From: Corynebacterium phoceense
GTDB lineage: Bacteria > Actinomycetota > Actinomycetes > Mycobacteriales > Mycobacteriaceae
NCBI RefSeq assembly: GCF_900092335.1
Contig: NZ_LT596208.1
Location: 1,150,722-1,214,721, forward strand
Direction: 5' to 3'
Length of the DNA stretch: 64,000 bases
Part shown: positions 43,109 to 51,167 of the stretch, one piece after another
How positions within the stretch are numbered: position 1 is the first letter of the stretch
Layout: the number at the start of each line of letters is the position of its first letter
Position numbers and translations under genes: made by a program
The notes under the pieces: model-generated
Seen by the model: the letters and a program-made list of their open reading frames with translations, nothing else
Database searches by the model: none
What the model was told of the DNA's origin: nothing

Positions 43109-45661
43109 GTGAATACCGCGACGTTGTCTGACAAGCTGGCCGACCTTGAGGATGTCCCCTCCTCCCTCTTCGACGAGGCGGTGTGGGACACCTTCATCGC
43201 GTGGACGAAAGACCGCGGGATTAGCCTCTACCCCGCCCAGGAGGAAGCCTCGTTGGGCATCCTCGCCGGCGACAATGTCATCCTTGCGACACCCACCGGC
43301 TCCGGCAAGTCCATGGTGGCTAACGCCGCGCACTTTATCGCGCTCGCCCGCGGCCAGCGCAGCTTCTACACCGCCCCCATTAAGGCGCTGGTCTCCGAGA
43401 AGTTCTTCGCGCTGTGCGAGATCTTCGGCCCCGATAACGTGGGCATGATGACGGGCGACGCCACCGTCAACGGCAACGCGCCGATTATCGCGGCCACCGC
43501 GGAGATCGTCGCCAATATCGCGCTGCGCGACGGCGCGGAGGCCTCTATCGACCAAGTCGTCATGGATGAGTTCCACTACTACTCTGAGCCCGACCGCGGC
43601 TGGGCCTGGCAAGTACCGCTCCTGGAACTGCCCAAGGCGCAGTTCCTCCTCATGTCCGCCACACTCGGCGACACGTCGTGGCTCGAGGAGGACCTCACCC
43701 AGCGCACCGGCCGCGACACCACGCTCGTTGCCGGGACCACCCGTCCCGTGCCGCTCGACTTCTCTTATGTCTTTACGGGCGTGCAGGACACCATCGAAGA
43801 ACTCCTCTCCACGGGCAAGGCACCCATCTACGTCGTGCACTTCTCCCAGCGCGAGGCCTCCGAGCGCGCCCAAGCGCTCACCTCCATCGGCACAATCCTC
43901 ACGCCCGAGGAAAAGGACGCAGTCGCGAAGGAAATCGGTGGTTTCCGCTTTACCACGACCTTCGGCCGGGACCTGTCCAAGCTGCTACGCAAGGGCATTG
44001 GCGTCCACCACGCCGGCATGCTGCCCAAGTACCGCCGCCTGGTCGAGCGCCTCGCCCAGCGCGGCTTGCTCAAGATCATCTGTGGCACGGACACCCTGGG
44101 CGTGGGTATTAACGTGCCCATCCGCACCGTGCTTATGACGGGCCTGGCCAAGTACGACGGCACCCGCCAGCGCATCTTGAAGTCCCGCGAGTTCCACCAG
44201 ATCGCCGGCCGCGCCGGACGAGCCGGCTACGACACCGAAGGCACCGTCGTTGTCGAGGCCCCCGAGCACGAAATCGAAAACGCCAAGGCCCGCCGCAAGG
44301 CCGGGGACGACCCGGCGCGCCTGAAGAAGCTCAAGAAGAAGTCCGCCCGCGACGGCGAGGTCACCTGGTCAGAGAAGACCTACCTGCGACTCATCGATGC
44401 CGAGCCTGAGCAGCTCACCAGCCAGTTCAAGGTCTCCAACTCCATGCTGCTCAATGTCCTTGCCCGCCACGGCGACGGCTACGAGCACATGCGCCACCTC
44501 CTGCGTACCAACCACGACACCCGCTCCAAGCAGAACCAGGATATCCTCACGGCGCTGGATCTCTTCCGCGGGCTCGTGCGCACCGGCGTCGTCCAGAAGT
44601 CCACCAAGGGCCTCGACATCTACGGCCGCCCCTACCACGTGGTGCGCGAACTCCCCCGCGATTTTGCGCTCAACCAGCCCCTGTCGCCTTTCGCGCTCGC
44701 CGCACTGAGCCTGCTCGACCCAGAGTCGGACACCTACACGCTCGACATTATCTCCGTCTTCGAAGCCATCCTCGACGACCCCCGCCAGGTTCTCATCGCC
44801 CAGCAGAAGCAGCGCCGCGGCGAGGAGATCGCCCAGCTCAAGGCCGATGGCGTGGACTACACCGAGCGCATGACCATCGTCGAAGACATCACGTGGCCCA
44901 AGCCCCTGGAGGAACTCCTCGAGCAAGCCTATGACACGTTTGCTGAGACCAATGCCTGGGTCAAGGAATTCCAGATCGCGCCCAAATCCGTCGTGCGCGA
45001 CATGCTGGAGAACGCCATGACCTTCTCCGACCTGGTGGCCACCTACGGCCTCGCCCGCAGCGAGGGCGTCATCCTGCGTTACCTCACCGACGCCTGGCGT
45101 ACCCTCCGCCAATCCGTCCCCGACGAGTACTACACGGACGAGCTTGCCGATGTCGTCGAATGGCTCGGCGAGCTCATCCGCCAGGTCGACTCTTCTCTCG
45201 TGGACGAATGGGCTCAGATGGCCGGCGAGGACAACCCCATCTCCCAGGAGGACTTGGACCGCGAGCTCGCCTTCGGCGTCGAGGACCCCACGGCCCTTAC
45301 CGCCAACCGCCGCGCGTTTACCATCATGGTGCGCAACTACTTCTTCCGCCTCGTCCAGCTCTTCGCCCTGGAGAAGGAAGACCGCCTGGCCGAGCTCCTC
45401 GACTATCTTGACGAGGTCCCCGACTTCGGCGCTGTGCTCGACGATTACTTCGACGAGTACGACGACATTGAGACCGGCCCCTCCGCCCGCGGCCCCGAGT
45501 TCTTCCGCGTGAACGACCAAGAGACCCGCGCCTGGACCGTCCGCCAAATCATTTGCGATCCCAAGGGCGAGCACGCCTTCCAGTTCGTGGGCACCGTCGA
45601 CCTCGATGCTTCCGATGCCGCCGGTGAGGTGCGCCTGTCCTCCTTGCGCGTCGAGTACTAG
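43109..45661 (+). CDS. helY: Ski2/Mtr4-like DEAD/DEAH helicase (HelY type)
   Basis: An 850-residue SF2 RNA helicase. Motifs: ILATPTGSGKSMVAN (I, about 52-66), APIKALVSEKFF (Ia), VVMDEFHYYSEP (II), LMSATLGDTSWLEED (III), STGKAPIYVVHFSQ (IV), GTDTLGVGINVPIRT (V) and QIAGRAGRAGYDTEG (VI). The C-terminal half is the DUF3516 region of actinobacterial HelY. Presumed role in RNA processing or decay. It sits after PAC2, as in other corynebacteria. Confidence 0.93.
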   Translation: MNTATLSDKLADLEDVPSSLFDEAVWDTFIAWTKDRGISLYPAQEEASLGILAGDNVILATPTGSGKSMVANAAHFIALARGQRSFYTAPIKALVSEKFFALCEIFGPDNVGMMTGDATVNGNAPIIAATAEIVANIALRDGAEASIDQVVMDEFHYYSEPDRGWAWQVPLLELPKAQFLLMSATLGDTSWLEEDLTQRTGRDTTLVAGTTRPVPLDFSYVFTGVQDTIEELLSTGKAPIYVVHFSQREASERAQALTSIGTILTPEEKDAVAKEIGGFRFTTTFGRDLSKLLRKGIGVHHAGMLPKYRRLVERLAQRGLLKIICGTDTLGVGINVPIRTVLMTGLAKYDGTRQRILKSREFHQIAGRAGRAGYDTEGTVVVEAPEHEIENAKARRKAGDDPARLKKLKKKSARDGEVTWSEKTYLRLIDAEPEQLTSQFKVSNSMLLNVLARHGDGYEHMRHLLRTNHDTRSKQNQDILTALDLFRGLVRTGVVQKSTKGLDIYGRPYHVVRELPRDFALNQPLSPFALAALSLLDPESDTYTLDIISVFEAILDDPRQVLIAQQKQRRGEEIAQLKADGVDYTERMTIVEDITWPKPLEELLEQAYDTFAETNAWVKEFQIAPKSVVRDMLENAMTFSDLVATYGLARSEGVILRYLTDAWRTLRQSVPDEYYTDELADVVEWLGELIRQVDSSLVDEWAQMAGEDNPISQEDLDRELAFGVEDPTALTANRRAFTIMVRNYFFRLVQLFALEKEDRLAELLDYLDEVPDFGAVLDDYFDEYDDIETGPSARGPEFFRVNDQETRAWTVRQIICDPKGEHAFQFVGTVDLDASDAAGEVRLSSLRVEY

Positions 45662-45708
45662 ACGTCGAGTCCCAGACGCCCCTCGGCTCCGGCTTGCCTA
45701 ACGCTGTT

Positions 45709-46281
45709 CTAACGCTGCGCGAGCGAGGAGAGAACCTCCGGGAACTGCTCCGGGTACTGCGTCAAGATAGACGACAAGATGATGGCGTTGACCGAGGACG
45801 TAGTGACCGGAACCAGGCCACCGCCATTCGCGGACAGAGCGAAGTTCGTGGCGTCGCGAATGGCATTCACCGGGAGATCCGGGCTGATGTACATTCCTTC
45901 CCAACCCTGGCCAACGAACTCGAGCTTCTTGCCGTGCTGATAACACGGGCCAACGACCCACCGCGTGTGGACGCACACGAGGCCATCGTTGCCCTGCGGC
46001 GAGACAATCCGGTTGCCGCCCACGTTCTGGTTCCAGAACGCCGAGTCGCTCGGCGTAAGAAACTTCTCGGTGTCCCACGAGCGCTGAGAGTTGGTCGGCG
46101 ACTGGTACGGCAGGACGACCTTGCCGCTCGTCACGGCGTCGAGCTCCTGCTGGAACTCGCGGTCAGACTGCTCATCCGCGCTCGCCACCGTGGGGCTGAC
46201 CGCAGCCATTCCTGCAGCGAGGACGGCAGCCACCGCCGCGCGGATCGTGAGGCGGGAGCTGGACTGGAAACGAGACGACAT
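45709..46281 (-). CDS. secreted protein of unknown function
   Basis: A 190-residue protein with a clear signal peptide (about 1-35, AAVAAVLAAGMAAVSPTVAS then ADEQ). The mature part has SGKVVLPYQSPTNSQRSWDT, two cysteines (LVCVHTRWVVGPCYQHG) and a C-terminal hydrophobic helix (NAIILSSILTQYPEQFPEVL). AAAGGA precedes ATG at 46281. I do not recognise a family. Confidence 0.75.
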   Translation of the reverse strand: MSSRFQSSSRLTIRAAVAAVLAAGMAAVSPTVASADEQSDREFQQELDAVTSGKVVLPYQSPTNSQRSWDTEKFLTPSDSAFWNQNVGGNRIVSPQGNDGLVCVHTRWVVGPCYQHGKKLEFVGQGWEGMYISPDLPVNAIRDATNFALSANGGGLVPVTTSSVNAIILSSILTQYPEQFPEVLSSLAQR

Positions 46282-46367
46282 AAAGAGTCCTTTCATCATG
46301 CTGGTGTGAGTGTTACCGCTGGGGCTTATGTTACTCTTCGGCGCCCCGCGCTACCATCCCGGCGCCT

Positions 46368-46931
46368 GGCCCACCGCTTAGCGCTGCGACGACGCTCGAG
46401 CCCGTACTCATGGGCATCGTGCTCTCCACGCTCTTCGCATTCCTTATCGTCTCGCCGATTTCCACCGTCGGCATCGCCACCGCCATCTTCATGGAGGGCG
46501 TGGCCTCCGGTACGGCGGACCTCGGTGCCGTCGCCACCGGCTTCACGCTGCTCATCATCGGTTGGAAGGCCAATGGCTTTGCGACATCCATCCTCCACGT
46601 CCTCGGCTCCCCCAAGGTCCAGATGGCGAATGTCTTTTCGCGCCCCATTACCCTGCTGCCGATTTTAAGCTCTGCGGCCATCCTCGGCGGCATCGACGGC
46701 GCCGTGGGCATTTCCGGCACGCCTATCTCGGCCGGCTTCGGTATTTCCGGCCTCATCGGCCCGCTCGCCGCCCTCAATTACGAAGGTTGGGGCTGGAGCG
46801 CTGGCAACGTCATCATCGTCGCCCTCGTCTTTGTCGCCGCCCCCATCGCTCTCGGCTTCCTCTTTACTTTCGTCTACAGCACGCTCCTTGGCAGGGTGAA
46901 GCCGGAGCACTACAAGCTGGACTTCGAGTAG
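46368..46931 (+). pseudogene. 5'-truncated PTS IIC-like (PTS_EIIC_2) membrane protein
   Basis: The sequence from GPPLSAATTLEPVLMGIVLS onward matches the C-terminal half of the roughly 330-350-residue PTS_EIIC_2 family: SPISTVGIATAIFMEGVASG, ATGFTLLIIGWKANG, SPKVQMANVF, GTPISAGFGISGLIGPLAAL. The N-terminal half is missing and the reading frame upstream lacks a good start and RBS; an ATG at 46410 could give a 173-residue product of about five spans. Most likely a remnant. Confidence 0.75.
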
Positions 46932-46964
46932 AGCTCCGGCACCACGCCGCTGCAAGGAACGCCG

Positions 46965-47275
46965 TTACCTCAGACGGTGCGCGTCGGCGGCGGCTTCGGC
47001 ACGCAGCCACTCCCCATAGGCCAGGGCATCTCGATAGGCCTCCCAACGCTCACCACATTCGCGGAAAAGCGGGCACAACGCGCGACGCTCCTGGAGTTCC
47101 TCGCCGCGGAAAGCACGGCAAAGCCGTACCCCTAAAATGTCGCGGGGCTCTCGGTTTCCTCAGCCGTGGCGTCGTGCGGGCTGGCAACGGCGGAGCCGTC
47201 AGAAGAAAAGGCGGCGATCCCCAAGGCCGCGGCAGCGACCAAACCGCTAAATGCGAGGCGCGACGACGTGCTCAT
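46965..47275 (-). pseudogene. frameshifted small secreted cysteine-containing protein
   Basis: ATG at 47275 with AAGGAAGGTCT upstream encodes a signal peptide (MSTSSRLAFSGLVAAAALGI, then AAFSSDGSAVA) and ends at a stop after ESPATF (47132), 47 residues in total. In the -1 frame the sequence continues openly from that point: RDILGVRLCRAFRGEELQER, RALCPLFRECGERWEAYRDA, LAYGEWLRAEAAADAHRLR. Adding one C to the CCCC at about 47145 fuses the two into a protein of about 104 residues. The 47-residue product could still be made. Confidence 0.55.
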
Positions 47276-47423
47276 AGACCTTCCTTAACTAAAAGTGGGC
47301 AGGATGCGAAGACCTAGTCAATGCAGTTCTCACAACTGCTCTTAATTTAGCGCACAACGCACGCCCGTTCTAGCTCAAACGGAAATGATCTCACCTGTGG
47401 ATTTTCCCCAAGGATCACAAAAA

Positions 47424-47451
47424 GGCCCTGCGCTCGTGTGAACGCAAGGCC
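47424..47451 (-). terminator. ahpD terminator
   Basis: GGCCTTGCG / CGCAGGGCC (one mismatch) with a 10-base loop, followed on the minus strand by TTTTTGTG. Confidence 0.7.
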
Positions 47452-47498
47452 CAGTGCAAGAGAACTGGAAGCTCCACCGGTTCTAGGAGTGCATGCTC

Positions 47499-48023
47499 TT
47501 AGCGAGCAGCCTCAATCTGAACAGCCTGTGCAACAGCCTGAACGGTGGCAGCCACGCGGATGCCCTCCCAGACCTGCTCCTTGGTCAGGCCCTCCTCCTG
47601 GAGGGTCTTGGTGTGAGCAACGAGGCAGTGCTCACAGCCGTTGATGGCGGAGACAACAGTGTTCCACAGCTCGAAGTTGGCCTTCTCAACGCCCGGCTTG
47701 GAAATGATGTTCATGCGCAGGCCGAACTTGACCTGAGCGAAGTCATCGCCCAGCCAGCCCTTAGCGCGGTACGCAACGTTATTCATTGCCATGACGGTAG
47801 CGGCGCCGAGGGCAGCCTCAATAGCCTCAGCGGACAGGTGCTCCTTGGCCTCTTCCATGATCTCGGAGAGGACGGTGTCGTTGCGGGTGGCAGCGGCCGC
47901 GGCGAGGATGGAGCCCCACAGCTGCTCCTCGTTGAGCTCGGTGGAACGAGTGAGGGTGCCCAGGTTCAGCTTCTGGTCCTTGGCGTACTCCGGCAGGGAA
48001 GACTTCAGGTTTTCGATAGACAT
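47499..48023 (-). CDS. ahpD: alkyl hydroperoxide reductase AhpD (carboxymuconolactone decarboxylase fold)
   Basis: Reduces AhpC in place of a thioredoxin-type reductase in actinobacteria, receiving electrons from the dihydrolipoamide system. The 174-residue protein has the redox motif C130-E-H-C133 with H137 and E118 ([18 protein letters not shown]), the AhpD proton-relay set. GGAGCAAAG precedes the ATG. Downstream of ahpC with a hairpin between them. Confidence 0.95.
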   Translation of the reverse strand: MSIENLKSSLPEYAKDQKLNLGTLTRSTELNEEQLWGSILAAAAATRNDTVLSEIMEEAKEHLSAEAIEAALGAATVMAMNNVAYRAKGWLGDDFAQVKFGLRMNIISKPGVEKANFELWNTVVSAINGCEHCLVAHTKTLQEEGLTKEQVWEGIRVAATVQAVAQAVQIEAAR

Positions 48024-48076
48024 ATTCTTTGCTCCTTACAGCGTTTTATAGGTGTTTTTCAATCGATGGTCAAAAG

Positions 48077-48103
48077 CAAGCCCCGCAGCGTGTGCGAGGC
48101 TTG
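48077..48103 (-). terminator. hairpin between ahpC and ahpD
   Basis: An 11-bp stem with one mismatch (CAAGCCTCGCA / TGCGGGGCTTG) and a 5-base loop, followed on the minus strand by CTTTTG. It may attenuate transcription from ahpC into ahpD. Confidence 0.55.
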
Positions 48104-48139
48104 AAAGCTCATGGCCTAATGCCTGAGATGGGCGCAGCC

Positions 48140-48733
48140 TTAGAGCGAGGACTGGACGACGTCGAGCTTGTTGATGTTCTTGGTCGGGTCGTTAGCTTCC
48201 CAGTTGCAGGCGCACACTTCCTCAGACTGCAGAGCGTCGAGGACACGGAGAACCTCGTCAGTGTTACGGCCGACAGCGTCCGGGGTCACGGAGACGAACT
48301 GGATGATGCCATCCGGATCGATGATGAAGGTAGCGCGGTCTGCAACGCCGTCAGCGTTCTCGACACCGAGGGCGCGGATGAGGTCGTGGCGGACGTCAGC
48401 GAACATCGGGAACGGGATGGACTTAAGCTCCGGGTGGGTTGCACGCCAATTGAAGTGAGCGAACTCGTTGTCGGTGGAACCGCCCAGAACCTGGGTGTCG
48501 CGATCCTCAAACTCCTCGTTCAGCTTGCCAAATGCAGCGATCTCAGTCGGGCAGACGAAGGTGAAGTCCTTCGGGTAGAAGAAGACAACCTTCCACTTGC
48601 CCTGGTACTTGTCGAGCGAAACCTGCTCGAAGTAATCCTCCGGCTGCTGCGCGTTCACGTCGTGCAGGTCGCCGCCCTTCAGAGCGGTGAGGTCGAACTC
48701 CGGGAACTTCTCGCCAACGGTCAAGATAGGCAT
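48140..48733 (-). CDS. ahpC: peroxiredoxin AhpC
   Basis: A typical 2-Cys peroxiredoxin of 197 residues reducing hydrogen peroxide, alkyl peroxides and peroxynitrite. Peroxidatic C61 lies in YPKDFTFVCPTE; resolving cysteine(s) are near the C-terminus in SEEVCACNWEAN (two Cys here, as in mycobacterial AhpC). AGGAGT precedes the ATG. Divergent from oxyR, which probably activates it. Confidence 0.96.
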   Translation of the reverse strand: MPILTVGEKFPEFDLTALKGGDLHDVNAQQPEDYFEQVSLDKYQGKWKVVFFYPKDFTFVCPTEIAAFGKLNEEFEDRDTQVLGGSTDNEFAHFNWRATHPELKSIPFPMFADVRHDLIRALGVENADGVADRATFIIDPDGIIQFVSVTPDAVGRNTDEVLRVLDALQSEEVCACNWEANDPTKNINKLDVVQSSL

Positions 48734-48903
48734 AGTGTGTGTTACTCCTTAGGGTGCAAACAACTTGAATGGTTTCACTACTGGCCGTTTCCGCAGGCCC
48801 CGCTCACAATGACCGGGACTGTGTGGCCAACATGCTCCATTATGCCTATCAAATCGCGGGCTGTCAATAGCTAAACTTATTAAGAAGTGTTAGAGTTATA
48901 GGC
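48734..48903. promoter_or_regulatory. ahpC-oxyR divergent control region
   Basis: The oxyR-proximal 60 bases are AT-rich with nested palindromes: CTAT..ATAG around 48847-48871 and CTTATTAAG near 48879, and a TTAGAG/TATAGG -10-like region just before oxyR. Such T/A-rich palindromes suit LysR-type binding, but I cannot pick a definite OxyR site. Confidence 0.4.
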
Positions 48904-49860
48904 ATGCACAATAAAGAGTATCGTCCCACGCTTGCTCAGCTGCGCACTTTCGTGACGATCGCCGAGAATAAGCACTTCGGCACCGCCGCTACCAAGCTGC
49001 AGATTTCCCAGCCTTCCCTCTCCCAGGCGCTCGTCGCGCTCGAGCAAGGCCTTGGCGTCCAACTTATCGAGCGCTCCACCCGCAAAGTGATTGTTACTAC
49101 AGCGGGGGAGTCTCTCCTCCCTTATGCCAAGGCCACGCTCGAAGCTGCCGATGCCTTCTTAGCCCACGCCCGCGGCGCCAACGGGACCCTCACAGGCCCG
49201 CTCACCATTGGCATTATTCCTACGATCGCGCCGTATATCCTGCCGGACCTCCTCACTTCCATCGCCGAGCGGTTCCCGGAGCTCGAACCGCGCTTCGTCG
49301 AAGAGCAGACGGATAACCTCGTCCAGCGCCTGCGCGACGGCCAGCTCGATGTCGCCATCATGGCGCTGCCTGCGGAGTCGCATGGTCTTGTCGAGGTGCC
49401 GCTCTACCACGAGAATTTCCGGGTCGTCACCAATGTCTCGCACCCACTCGCCGGCCGCACCGACCTTGAGCTCAAGCAGCTCGATGACCTCGATCTGCTC
49501 CTCCTCGATGACGGGCACTGCCTGCGCGATCAGATTCTCGACCTCTGCCGCACCGCGCACATTAATCCGGCAGAAGCGACGAACGCCGTGACTCGCGCCT
49601 CCTCGCTCACGACCATCATGCAGCTCGTCATGGGCAACCTGGGCAGCACGCTCGTCCCCGAGTCCGCGCTCGCCACCGAATGCGGCAACCCGGAGCTCGC
49701 CGTGGGCCGTTTCGCCCCCGACGTCGTCGCCGAGCGCACCATCGGCCTCGTCTTCCGTTCCTCGGCCGCGCGCTCCCAGGAATTCGAGGAGCTGGGCGCG
49801 CTCGTCACCGCCGCATTCCACAACGCCGTCGAGCGTTCGGCACCGCTCTCCCCTGCCTAA
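48904..49860 (+). CDS. oxyR: hydrogen peroxide-responsive LysR regulator OxyR
   Basis: The 318-residue LysR protein has an N-terminal winged helix (TLAQLRTFVTIAENKHFGTA, SQPSLSQALVALEQGLGVQL) and an effector domain with the OxyR redox pair C206 and C215 (DDGHCLRDQILDLCR), spaced eight residues apart as in OxyR. SSLTTIMQLVMGNLGSTLVP follows, also typical. Divergent from ahpC-ahpD. Confidence 0.95.
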   Translation: MHNKEYRPTLAQLRTFVTIAENKHFGTAATKLQISQPSLSQALVALEQGLGVQLIERSTRKVIVTTAGESLLPYAKATLEAADAFLAHARGANGTLTGPLTIGIIPTIAPYILPDLLTSIAERFPELEPRFVEEQTDNLVQRLRDGQLDVAIMALPAESHGLVEVPLYHENFRVVTNVSHPLAGRTDLELKQLDDLDLLLLDDGHCLRDQILDLCRTAHINPAEATNAVTRASSLTTIMQLVMGNLGSTLVPESALATECGNPELAVGRFAPDVVAERTIGLVFRSSAARSQEFEELGALVTAAFHNAVERSAPLSPA

Positions 49861-49891
49861 AGCGCCGAACTGCCCCCGCGTTCCATAGCAA

Positions 49892-49922
49892 AGCGCGCCG
49901 CCCACAGACCGGGCGGCGCGCT
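49892..49922. terminator. bidirectional terminator
   Basis: A perfect 12-bp stem AGCGCGCCGCCC / GGGCGGCGCGCT with a 7-base loop between convergent oxyR and the membrane-protein gene. Confidence 0.7.
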
Positions 49923-49943
49923 TCGCTGTATACGTGGAGGTGG

Positions 49944-50990
49944 CTATGCCTTGCGGCCTGCTGCGGGAATCTCGCCGCCCACGACCTGGCGGTAGTAGTG
50001 TGCAGTACCCAGCGTATACGCCGGTAGCAGCACGCACGCGCCTAGGCCCAAGGTCACGATGAGGCCAAACATCATGATGAGACCCATGAGCAGGGTGAAG
50101 CCCAGCAGCGGGAAGAAGTGACGCAGGCCGGCACGGAAGCCCTGCACGATGGCGTCCTTGACGCTGGCGCCGTCCGCCGCGTGCCACTGCATCAGCAGTA
50201 ACAGCGGGGTCATGATCACGGTGACCACGAGAACGACGAGCAGCATGAGCAACAACGAGCCCAACGCCGCAAAGAGCTCGTCATTGCTCACATTCGGCTT
50301 GTCCATCAGGTCGATCATGCCGAACAACGGCGACGCGATAAGCGCGAAGGTCACGATGCCCGGGATGATGGAGGCGACAAGCCCCGCACCCAGTGTCGGC
50401 CAGAACTTCACGTCGCGGCCAACGAAGCCCCACTCCGTCGTGGGGTCATCGATCTGCCACAGCGCCAACCGGAGGATGAACGGCATGACGATAAGCGACA
50501 GAATGCCGGAAACGACATCGACAAATGTATTCGAGCCCTCATCGCCGCCGAGCGCAGCGCCCAGCGCACCGAAGGCCGCGGCAGCCAGGAAGTAGACGAG
50601 GCCGCCGACGATCCACAGCTTGGCGTTGCCGAACGTCGCCTTGAAGCCCCACCCGATGGCATCCGTGACGGACGTCTCGGGTCCGGCCTTCACGGTCGCC
50701 GCGCCGCCGTAACCGAAGAGCGCCTCGTTCGCGCTGTAGCCCTGGTAGCCCGGTCCCGGCTGGCCGCCCGGAATTGCTCCGCTGCCCTGCCCCGGGTAGC
50801 CCGGGTAGTTCGGAATTCCACCCGCGGGCTGCTGACCAAAGCCCGGCGCATCCTCCGGGTGATTCGTGGGGCCATACTCACCGTAGCCATAGTTTCCGCC
50901 GTTTCCGTAGACACCACCGTTCTCACCAGTGCCGTCAGAGTTGTAGTCACCGCCGCCGAACGGATTGCGTGGATCCTGTGGGTTCGTCAC
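49944..50990 (-). CDS. multi-span membrane protein with Gly/Pro/Tyr-rich N-terminus
   Basis: A 348-residue protein. Residues 1-95 are low-complexity (Gly, Pro, Asn, Tyr; YGNGGNYGYGEYG). About six spans follow (near 125-145, 160-180, 205-230, 250-280, 300-330), with WQIDDPTTEWGFVGR between. It resembles the actinobacterial integral membrane proteins that carry proline/glycine tails and are grouped only loosely. GTG at 50990 has GAGGAG seven bases upstream. Function unknown. Confidence 0.75.
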   Translation of the reverse strand: MTNPQDPRNPFGGGDYNSDGTGENGGVYGNGGNYGYGEYGPTNHPEDAPGFGQQPAGGIPNYPGYPGQGSGAIPGGQPGPGYQGYSANEALFGYGGAATVKAGPETSVTDAIGWGFKATFGNAKLWIVGGLVYFLAAAAFGALGAALGGDEGSNTFVDVVSGILSLIVMPFILRLALWQIDDPTTEWGFVGRDVKFWPTLGAGLVASIIPGIVTFALIASPLFGMIDLMDKPNVSNDELFAALGSLLLMLLVVLVVTVIMTPLLLLMQWHAADGASVKDAIVQGFRAGLRHFFPLLGFTLLMGLIMMFGLIVTLGLGACVLLPAYTLGTAHYYRQVVGGEIPAAGRKA

Positions 50991-51167
50991 GTCACTGCTC
51001 CTCACACGTTGTTGCTACGGGGACTCTCCCCGCGCTGCTGAACGGTTCTAGAGTAGCGAAGAACCGCCACTGATGTGCTCACAATCCACAGCGCGGGAGG
51101 CTGTGGGGCGCCGGGCACGGCGGCATCGGAAAGCTACGCGCAGCGGCGGGTAGACTGGTGCGCAACT

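Noticed and set aside
44369-45574. 401-codon minus-strand open frame opposite helY
   Set aside because: Shadow of HelY with no motif or start context.
46562-47317. 251-codon plus-strand frame over the PTS IIC fragment and the small secreted gene
   Set aside because: Reads Arg/Pro/His-rich nonsense; the other frames show real protein signatures.
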